5,095 nt of DNA. Origin: Methanobacteriota archaeon (GTDB taxonomy: Archaea > Thermoplasmatota > Poseidoniia > Poseidoniales > Poseidoniaceae). How positions within the stretch are numbered: the first letter of the stretch is position 1; each line of letters begins with the position of its first letter. The stretch lies in assembly GCA_018623995.1 (NCBI GenBank), contig JAAZUV010000117.1, positions 1 to 5,095 of the forward strand, read 5' to 3'. The notes under the pieces are model-generated. The model made no database searches. It saw only the letters and a program-made list of their open reading frames with translations, and had not been told where the DNA came from. Positions 1-5,095 of this stretch are shown piece after piece. The position numbers and the translations under genes were made by a program.

Positions 1-1727
1 ACACTGTATCCTTCGAGTGCTGCAGATCCCTCATCAAGGATGCCTTCAACAGGCGATTGCCCTACTTGAGGGAGATTTCCGTCGAGCAGATTCAGTCTAT
101 GGAGTGCATCATCTCGTTCAGAAAGAACATCATTACCTTTGAGATCGATGCCTTTTGTCGTCCCTGTGATGCTGGCTTGTGCAACGAGGGTCAACTCAAA
201 TGCGGTTGTGTTCTCTTCAGCCCAAGCCGTGATGTTCTCAAGACCTGAAGGAAAAGCAGCAATTTGGTATTCCCAGTTTTCTTGTGCATCGGTCGCTTCT
301 GAAAACGCTCCAGTGAATCCTGCTACAAACATCATGTTGCCTCCAAGAATGACCATGGCGAGCGAGAGAGCGAGCAAGGTTGCAAGCAATCGAGCAGGCT
401 TGCGGAAGGTTGAGCGTAAACCAAGGCCGATGCCGGGAGGAAGAGCAGAGGTAATCCTCGTCAAGATTCGATTTGGTTTCTTATCCGATCCTTGGCCGAG
501 AATGTCGAGTGGCTGCAATCGAGCTGCTTTCCATGCTGGTCGAATACCAAACAGGAAGGTGATGAACAGGGCTGAGAGAGAAATGGTTGCGATGATGTCC
601 GCATAGTGGTGTGTGACAACAACAGGAATACCGAGGAACGAGAAATAGAATGCCGTAAACGCACCTGAGCCGATGGATGATGTTCCAAGAAGAATACCGA
701 GCAATACGCCTGGTACTCCCAGCACGAGTGGAACCAGCAAGTATCCCGCCATGACATCGCTTGTGGATGCTCCAATCGTTCGCAAGACTGCAATTTCTCT
801 CGATTGTGTCCGAATCAAACGATCAAGAGAGACGGCGATAACAAGTCCACTGATGAACAACAGAATTCCAAGAATGAACGGAATCGATTTCGACAAACTG
901 TCCTTGTCAAGTCGTAGCAATTCAGCACTCAACTGGCCACGATCGAGGACGTATCCATCAGCACCTGATTCGTTCATGGCCTGTGTTAGGGTATCTTTGG
1001 TTGCCTGGAGTTCAATGCCTTCGTTCTCATCGGTATCGCTCAAGTCGAAGGCAGGTGTTCCTTCCAAATCGATGTTGAGCGTGTTTCGAGCGAGTGGTTC
1101 ATTTCCTGAGATTTCGGCAAGGACTTCAGCATCCATGTAGGCAACAACGTAGCTTGATTCTTGAGGAAGAATCGAATCTGGATTGGCGTAGAACAACTCC
1201 AGTGGACTGTTGGCAAAACCGATGACAGTGAACGTTTGGACACCTCCTTCTCCAACGATGATGTCGATGGTATCGCCAAGTTCCATGTTGATTTCGTCGT
1301 TCAATGCGAAGTGCGCATCGATAACAATCTCACCACCGGATGGCGCTACTGATCCGTCAATATTCCACAGTGTGTTGACCGTTCCTTGTTCAATACCATA
1401 GAATTTCGATGCAATCCAATCCGTATCCGTTTTCGATTGGCCTGTGAGAATCAAACTGGTTTCGCAACTGTTGTGTTCGATGGATGAACATGCACTTGTG
1501 AGGTTGTCTTTGTGTTCGATGTCGTAACTTGTTGCTATCAAATCAGCGAAATTGGTTTCTGCATAGAAATCGTCGTAGACTCTGTCGGCGTTTCTGGAAT
1601 GCTCAGAAAACACGATGCCCGCATAGACCGATATGGTGATGAGCAAAACGACCGTAAGGATGCGTAGTTTGGTTCGCATCAAACTACGCGACAAACGTCG
1701 TAACAGCAGTGTGTTCAACTTCTTCAC
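1..1727 (-). CDS. FtsX/MacB-family ABC transporter permease (C-terminus beyond window)
   Basis: This is the membrane subunit of the ABC system whose ATPase lies just upstream. The frame is open for 575 codons from a GTG at 1727 to the window edge. A basic N-terminus is followed by helix 1 (about residues 21-40), then a periplasm-like extracellular domain of about 240 residues (MacB-PCD position, 41-280). Next comes an FtsX-type core with helices at about 281-301, 329-348 and 376-393. Between the first two is the cytoplasmic stretch SREIAVLRTIGAS (309-321), a typical FtsX-family coupling segment contacting the ATPase. A second module starts with a helix at about 447-471 after LRSTFRKPARLL, so this is the duplicated (8-10 helix) form; the rest lies outside. 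Cys80 and Cys88 could form an extracellular disulfide. The GTG start is chosen because it overlaps the ATPase stop (GTGA) and keeps the basic LLLRRLSRSLMRTKLR leader typical of the family; Met17 (1679) is the alternative. The transported or regulated substrate cannot be read from sequence. Confidence 0.9.
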   Translation of the reverse strand, partial: MKKLNTLLLRRLSRSLMRTKLRILTVVLLITISVYAGIVFSEHSRNADRVYDDFYAETNFADLIATSYDIEHKDNLTSACSSIEHNSCETSLILTGQSKTDTDWIASKFYGIEQGTVNTLWNIDGSVAPSGGEIVIDAHFALNDEINMELGDTIDIIVGEGGVQTFTVIGFANSPLELFYANPDSILPQESSYVVAYMDAEVLAEISGNEPLARNTLNIDLEGTPAFDLSDTDENEGIELQATKDTLTQAMNESGADGYVLDRGQLSAELLRLDKDSLSKSIPFILGILLFISGLVIAVSLDRLIRTQSREIAVLRTIGASTSDVMAGYLLVPLVLGVPGVLLGILLGTSSIGSGAFTAFYFSFLGIPVVVTHHYADIIATISLSALFITFLFGIRPAWKAARLQPLDILGQGSDKKPNRILTRITSALPPGIGLGLRSTFRKPARLLATLLALSLAMVILGGNMMFVAGFTGAFSEATDAQENWEYQIAAFPSGLENITAWAEENTTAFELTLVAQASITGTTKGIDLKGNDVLSERDDALHRLNLLDGNLPQVGQSPVEGILDEGSAALEGYS

Positions 1728-2518
1728 TCCAGCATCGATTGTGCCATATCTTTGATTTTCGAACCTATTTTCTTAACGCCATCAACCGTGTTGTCAACTA
1801 CGGATTCTGCCGTGTGCTTCGCCGTCATGGCGATGCTCTTGAGCCCACCCGTTTCATCTTCCACAATTTTGCCACTGTCGAGATGGACGATGCGTGTTGC
1901 GAATCGAGTAAGCGATTGGTCATGCGTGACGAAGATGGTTGTCATCTTCTCTTTTCGGCAGGTTTTGATCAAGGCTTCCATGACCATGTTCGAGGTTTCA
2001 GAGTCCAGGTTTCCAGTCAATTCATCCCCGAGGATAATGCGTGGACTCTTTGCAAGAGCACGAGCGATAGCAACACGCTGGCGTTGACCGCCTGACATTT
2101 GCGAAGGAAACCGATCTTCGAGTCCTTTCAAGCCAACAGAATCCAGCAAATCGAGTGCCTTTTGTTTGTCTCGAGCACCTGCCAAATCTTGGACGAGAAG
2201 GACGTTTTCAAGTGCGGTAAGATCTGCTAAGAGATTGAAAAATTGGAAGATGTAGCCAACATTATCTCGGCGGAACGTGGTCATCTTTTCGATATGGCCC
2301 AGCGGAACATCATCGCCATTGAATTGGTAGGAACCATTGGTTGGAATATCGAGCGCTGCAATGGTATTGAGCAAGGTTGTCTTTCCAGAACCAGATGGGC
2401 CGAGGAGAGCAACAATTTCGCCTTCTTCAATCGAGAGCGAGATGTTGTCCAAGGCTTTGACCAACGTTTCATCTTCGCCGTAATGACGACTTAAGCCAAT
2501 GAGTTGTATGAGAGGCAT
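1724..2518 (-). CDS. ABC transporter ATP-binding protein, MacB/LolD-type
   Basis: This cytoplasmic ATPase of 264 residues should dimerise and drive the FtsX-family permease encoded by the overlapping next gene. All nucleotide-binding elements are present: Walker A GPSGSGKTT (40-48), Q-loop Gln92 in YIFQFFNL, signature MSGGQRQR (141-148), Walker B ending in Asp165-Glu166, the family-typical TGNLDSE D-loop (168-174) and switch His199 in VTHD. Walker B reads GDELTGNLD where most relatives have DEPTGNLD; the Pro is replaced by Leu167 but the catalytic Glu is intact. After the usual end of the fold (about 222) there is a further stretch of about 40 residues, rich in Lys, Val and Ala and likely an amphipathic helix, which is not typical of LolD. 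The ATG at 2518 is chosen because it immediately precedes the conserved first strand (PLIQLIGLSRHYG). It lies 45 bases after the surface-protein gene. Function as an ABC ATPase is certain; the exact subfamily role is inferred. Confidence 0.96.
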   Translation of the reverse strand: MPLIQLIGLSRHYGEDETLVKALDNISLSIEEGEIVALLGPSGSGKTTLLNTIAALDIPTNGSYQFNGDDVPLGHIEKMTTFRRDNVGYIFQFFNLLADLTALENVLLVQDLAGARDKQKALDLLDSVGLKGLEDRFPSQMSGGQRQRVAIARALAKSPRIILGDELTGNLDSETSNMVMEALIKTCRKEKMTTIFVTHDQSLTRFATRIVHLDSGKIVEDETGGLKSIAMTAKHTAESVVDNTVDGVKKIGSKIKDMAQSMLE

Positions 2519-2540
2519 GCCTTTTGGTTTGCATGGGGTG

Positions 2541-2548
2541 ATTTAGAT
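2541..2548 (-). promoter_or_regulatory. Possible weak TATA-like element before the ATPase gene
   Basis: In the 45-base gap between the surface-protein stop and the ATPase start, the minus strand reads ATCTAAAT, centred about 26 bases from the ATG at 2518. The spacing fits a leaderless start that would let the ABC genes be transcribed on their own as well as by read-through. The match is short and could be chance. No convincing Shine-Dalgarno sequence precedes 2518, and no U-rich terminator is seen in the gap. Confidence 0.25.
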
Positions 2549-2563
2549 GTTGTCTAGGTAGTC

Positions 2564-4888
2564 CTATGCCTGTTGCCAATCGTTACCATTCCACCACAAG
2601 GTCGAACCGTCGCTCATCCTTCTCCAGGTGTGTCCGTTCTCATCTGTCCATTGATTTTCAACGGTTGGTTCAGCGACCATCGGCTGAACAGGTTCAGGCG
2701 TCGATGTTGCATACATTTGCTGTGTAGGTTGAATTGGATCGGCCTGAGGCAATGGTGTTGTCTCCTTAGGTTCCATTGAATCACCATTCTTTCTTCGCAT
2801 GAAGAGAAGGCCTCCAACAGCAGCGAGAACGAGAACGACACCGATGATGATCATCAATTGCATGCGTGCAGCTGCTTCATCTTCCAGTTCCTTTTGCTCA
2901 TTGTCTCCCATGCCATCACCATCACTATCCATAGTTTCACTGGCATCTTCAGGGAATGCATCGGCATTGTCTCCAACACCATCAGCGTCTGTATCGACCG
3001 TTTCGAGAGGGTCGTTCGGGAAGGCGTCTGCGTTGTCGCCAACCCCATCGTTGTCCGAATCCATCGTTTCGGTCGCATCCATTGGGAACACATCAGCACC
3101 ATCGAGAACACCGTCATCATCCGAATCAGGGTCCAATCGATCGGTTCCCTTCGAGAGTTCATCAAGATCGAACAGACCGTCATTGTCGTCGTCTGTATCA
3201 GCGTTGTCTCCCGTACCGTCGCCATCGGTATCCATGGTTTCGCTCGCATCGAGCGGCAATGCATCGTCCTTGTCGTTGACTTCATCACCGTCTGTATCCT
3301 CATCGAACGGATCGGTTCCAATCGTGGCTTCCTCGGTGTCAAGGAGGCCATCATTGTCATCGTCTGTATCGGCATTGTCACCAATCATGTCTTCATCAGC
3401 ATCGCTGGTTTCAGTAGCATCGTTCGGGAACACGTCAGCGTTGTCGCCGACCATATCGCCGTCGCTGTCCATGGTTTCAGTGGGGTCGTTCGGGAATGCG
3501 TCAGCATTGTCACCGACGTTGTCCCCATCCGAATCCATCGTTTCACTCGCATCGTTCGGGAATGCGTCAGCATTGTCACCGACACCATCGAGGTCGGAGT
3601 CAGCCGTCTCTGATGCATCGTTCGGGAATGCATCGGCGTTGTCGCCAACGCCATCACTGTCGGAGTCGACGGTTTCAGTAGGATCGTTCGGGAATGCGTC
3701 AGCATTGTTGCCAACACCATCGTTGTCCGAATCTGTTGTTTCCGATGCATCGTTCGGGAAGGCATCGGCGTTGTCGCCGACACCGTCACTGTCGGAATCA
3801 ACCGTTTCGGTTGGATCGTTCGGGAATGCATCAGCATTGTCGCCTACGCCATCGTTGTCGCTGTCAAGCCATTCGTTTGCATCGTTCGGGAATGCATCAG
3901 GGTTGTTCCCAGAAGCGTTGTCACCATATCCGTCACCATCACTGTCGGTTGTTTGCGTGTTGTCGTCATCGAAGGCGTCTGCGTTGTCACCAACACCGTC
4001 GCTGTCGGAATCAGCCCACTCGTTGGAATCGTTTGGGAAGGCGTCGGATTGATCTCCGTAGCCATCACCATCCGCATCGTAATCGATGATTTCAACTGAG
4101 TTTGATGAGGTGACCTTTGCACCCAAATCGGTTCCATCGCTTGGTGTAATGGTCAGTGTCCAGATATCGCCAATCGATGTTGCACCTTGGTTCAAGAGGT
4201 TGATATCGTTGTGCTGAGCAACTTCAACGCCACCCTTCAACCATCGAATTTGGGTCCCAGATTCTGCATCACCATCAGGGTCACTGAATGCATAGTTTGC
4301 AAAGAGGTCAGTGTCGTAGTATGCTTGTGTGATCGCTGTGGGTGAACCAGGCATGTCGCTGATGTAGACGTTCGATGCAGTCGGGGCTGTGTTCGATGGC
4401 CCGGCTTCGGGGATGGTAATCGAGGAGGATGTCCATGCATCACTGGACGTTGCGCCGTTTCCATTCGCTGCCAAGACGGCGATGTCGACACTTGTCGTTC
4501 CGCTACCTGTAGTTGGTGCCGTCCAATCAAAGGACCAAGAACGATAGGAATTTGTTGTGTGTGTTGCGGACTGGCCTGCACTGTCGACCTTGACTGACAT
4601 GATGCCGCTACCAGGAATAGAAAGTGTTCCTTTGTCCACAACAACGTTGAATCCGCCGTTGCTACCAGATACGCCTCCAGATACTGAAATCTGAATGTTG
4701 TATGTTTGACCTGCAGTGTAGGTGGATGGGAAGTTCTCACTGAGCGTTGGTGAACCACCGCTGTAATGGCAACTACATCCGCTTCCAGCTTGGTTGTGGA
4801 TGCCGTTTTGCTTTCCTTCCATTGTTGGAAGAGTCAGTACCATGCAGGCAATGACGATAATGGTCAGACTTCGTGTAAAGGTATTCAT
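2564..4888 (-). CDS. Secreted membrane-anchored TSP3-repeat surface protein with N-terminal Reeler/choice-of-anchor-V-like domain
   Basis: This is a 774-residue cell-surface protein of unknown specific role. Residues 1-25 form a signal peptide (MNTFTR, then a hydrophobic core). Residues 26-160 form a beta-rich domain opening with GIHNQAGSGCSCHYSGG, resembling the Reeler/choice-of-anchor V group that usually carries a CxxCH-like motif. Residues 165-269 form an Ig/cadherin-like domain with SDPDGD (202-207). Residues 270-664 carry about 19 Asp-rich DxDxDGxxD-type calcium loops (thrombospondin type 3), mostly in 22-residue units with DNADAFPND. A membrane helix follows at 677-697, then RRK (a stop-transfer), a Pro-rich linker (706-743), and a C-terminal Trp cap: W747, W755, WWNG 765-768, W771. 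Topology is therefore N-out, C-in, with a rigid calcium-dependent stalk. The start at 4888 is preferred over an in-frame ATG at 4930: it puts the signal peptide at the N-terminus and lies about 26 bases from a TATA-like box. The ATPase/permease genes follow closely. It may be a partner of the ABC system, an adhesin or a sensor; which one is unresolved. Confidence 0.9.
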   Translation of the reverse strand: MNTFTRSLTIIVIACMVLTLPTMEGKQNGIHNQAGSGCSCHYSGGSPTLSENFPSTYTAGQTYNIQISVSGGVSGSNGGFNVVVDKGTLSIPGSGIMSVKVDSAGQSATHTTNSYRSWSFDWTAPTTGSGTTSVDIAVLAANGNGATSSDAWTSSSITIPEAGPSNTAPTASNVYISDMPGSPTAITQAYYDTDLFANYAFSDPDGDAESGTQIRWLKGGVEVAQHNDINLLNQGATSIGDIWTLTITPSDGTDLGAKVTSSNSVEIIDYDADGDGYGDQSDAFPNDSNEWADSDSDGVGDNADAFDDDNTQTTDSDGDGYGDNASGNNPDAFPNDANEWLDSDNDGVGDNADAFPNDPTETVDSDSDGVGDNADAFPNDASETTDSDNDGVGNNADAFPNDPTETVDSDSDGVGDNADAFPNDASETADSDLDGVGDNADAFPNDASETMDSDGDNVGDNADAFPNDPTETMDSDGDMVGDNADVFPNDATETSDADEDMIGDNADTDDDNDGLLDTEEATIGTDPFDEDTDGDEVNDKDDALPLDASETMDTDGDGTGDNADTDDDNDGLFDLDELSKGTDRLDPDSDDDGVLDGADVFPMDATETMDSDNDGVGDNADAFPNDPLETVDTDADGVGDNADAFPEDASETMDSDGDGMGDNEQKELEDEAAARMQLMIIIGVVLVLAAVGGLLFMRRKNGDSMEPKETTPLPQADPIQPTQQMYATSTPEPVQPMVAEPTVENQWTDENGHTWRRMSDGSTLWWNGNDWQQA
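2897..4081 (-). repeat. Coding tandem repeats of 66 bp (22 residues), TSP3 calcium-binding array
   Basis: The minus strand encodes successive Asp-rich units with the core DNADAFPND, ending in loops such as DSDSDGVGD. From about 3841 down to 3377 the DNA spacing is exactly 66 bases across eight consecutive cores, and the same period returns near the membrane end (about 3030-2900). Between these runs (about 3375-3060) lie longer TSP3 units of the form DTDDDNDGLLD followed by TDPFDEDTDGDEVND. The first units (about 4081-3850) are variant, with NEW in place of the ET segment and one insertion (NASGNNP). Copies differ mainly at third codon positions, so the array is an old, protein-selected repeat rather than recent slippage or a CRISPR array. 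Confidence 0.93.
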
Positions 4889-4910
4889 AGCCTTACGCCG
4901 CACCCAGTCA

Positions 4911-4921
4911 CTATAAGAAAA
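4911..4921 (-). promoter_or_regulatory. Putative archaeal TATA box for the surface-protein gene
   Basis: The minus strand reads TTTTCTTATAG here, centred about 26 bases upstream of the ATG at 4888. That is the usual TATA-to-transcription-start distance in archaea. The transcript would begin at or within a few bases of the start codon, giving a leaderless mRNA. This agrees with the lack of a clear Shine-Dalgarno sequence before 4888. It is judged by eye and not proven. A second AT-rich stretch (about 4949-4958, AAATTTTC on the plus strand) could serve a start near 4930. Confidence 0.45.
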
Positions 4922-4989
4922 GTGGTGCATTGTTTTGACAGAAAATCATCAAATTTTCGAACATTGGCAAAAGCCACAAGCCGCGTCGC

Positions 4990-5000
4990 GATTAAATAGG
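4990..5000 (+). promoter_or_regulatory. Putative archaeal TATA box for a divergent plus-strand gene
   Basis: The plus strand reads GATTAAATAGG, an archaeal TATA-like core preceded by a GC-rich stretch. Its centre is about 25 bases upstream of the ATG at 5018, which fits a leaderless transcript starting there. Together with the minus-strand element at 4911-4921 it makes 4889-5017 a compact divergent promoter region with no room for another gene. Confidence 0.45.
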
Positions 5001-5017
5001 GGAGTTTGGTCGGAGGG

Positions 5018-5095
5018 ATGCCTACGTTCGTATGGAAGGAGTTGAGACACAATGCCAAAGCCATGGACTTCGAAGCTGATTATCAAGCAACTCGG
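5018..5095 (+). CDS. Start of an unidentified plus-strand gene (only N-terminus present; start ambiguous)
   Basis: From the ATG at 5018 the frame is open to the window edge for 26 codons, starting MPTFVWKELRHNAKAMDF. The nearest upstream in-frame stop is at 4997-4999. A TATA-like box about 25 bases upstream supports a leaderless start here. A competing reading begins at the ATG at 5052 in another frame, starting MPKPWTSKLIIKQL; it has an upstream in-frame stop at 5043-5045 and a purine-rich GGAAGGAG ten bases before it. Both are open at the edge and only one is likely to be real. The peptide is too short to assign a family, so no function is offered. Confidence 0.4.
   Translation, partial: MPTFVWKELRHNAKAMDFEADYQATR
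5034..5041 (+). promoter_or_regulatory. Possible Shine-Dalgarno sequence for the alternative start at 5052
   Basis: GGAAGGAG lies ten bases before the ATG at 5052 and is the best ribosome-binding-like sequence near any start in this window. If it is functional, the plus-strand gene begins at 5052 with a leader of about 30 bases. If the gene begins at 5018, this is simply coding sequence (Trp-Lys-Glu region). The spacing is slightly long for a strong site. Confidence 0.3.

Noticed and set aside
139..606. Plus-strand open frames across the permease region (for example 139-606 and 673-1140)
   Set aside because: The minus-strand frame is continuous through the whole region and encodes recognisable membrane helices and FtsX-type features. 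The plus-strand frames are shadows with no family features.
2555..2566. TAGG-ACTA-CCTA inverted repeat at the end of the surface-protein gene, as a terminator
   Set aside because: The stem is only four pairs, overlaps the stop codon and has no U-run after it, so it gives no support for termination between the surface protein and the ATPase.
2799..4052. Long plus-strand open frame of 417 codons, very rich in Ser, Pro and Ala
   Set aside because: It is antisense to the TSP3 repeats. The repeated Asp codons (GAC/GAT and neighbours) suppress stops on the opposite strand, giving a periodic Ser-rich shadow. It has no sensible domain or start context.
2897..4081. Regularly spaced repeats that could suggest a CRISPR array
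   Set aside because: The period is exactly 22 codons within one open frame, the units encode calcium-binding loops, and there are no unique spacers between constant repeats.
4889..4930. Upstream in-frame ATG at 4930 as the start of the surface protein
   Set aside because: It would place 14 polar and charged residues before an otherwise standard signal peptide and would put the good TATA-like box inside the coding region. The ATG at 4888 fits better, although 4930 cannot be fully excluded.
4766..4999. Plus-strand 77-codon frame over the divergent region
   Set aside because: It begins antisense to the signal peptide and CSCH region, has no ribosome-binding or promoter context of its own, and runs through both putative TATA boxes.

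Overview
The window looks like a piece of a Thermoplasmata-related marine archaeon, most plausibly Marine Group II (Candidatus Poseidoniales). This assignment is an inference. It rests on the combination of a secreted, very Asp-rich thrombospondin type 3 (TSP3) repeat protein anchored by a C-terminal membrane helix, a short Trp/Gly-rich C-terminal cytoplasmic motif, archaeal-type TATA elements placed about 25 bases from start codons, and moderate base composition. No rRNA, tRNA, mobile element or CRISPR array is visible.

Layout: three genes lie head to tail on the minus strand, and the window is read mainly right to left. From right to left they are (1) 2564-4888, a 774-residue surface protein; (2) 1724-2518, a 264-residue ABC ATPase of the MacB/LolD type; and (3) 1-1727, the first 575 residues of a large FtsX-family permease cut by the window edge. 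The ATPase and permease overlap by a GTGA start/stop fusion (1724-1727), so they are certainly read together. The gap between the surface protein and the ATPase is only 45 bases. To the right, 4889-5017 is a divergent promoter region, and a plus-strand gene appears to begin at about 5018 (or 5052), with only its first codons present.

The surface protein has, in order: a signal peptide; a small beta-rich extracellular domain with a CSCH motif, resembling the Reeler/choice-of-anchor V type; an Ig/cadherin-like domain; about 395 residues of calcium-binding TSP3 repeats; one membrane helix; a Pro-rich linker; and a Trp-rich cytoplasmic cap. The ATPase and permease form a mechanotransmission-type ABC system (MacB/LolCDE/FtsEX superfamily), which moves or acts on substrates outside the membrane rather than through a classical pore. 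Their adjacency suggests that the stalk protein is a partner or client of the ABC system. The sequence does not prove this, and the substrate is unknown.
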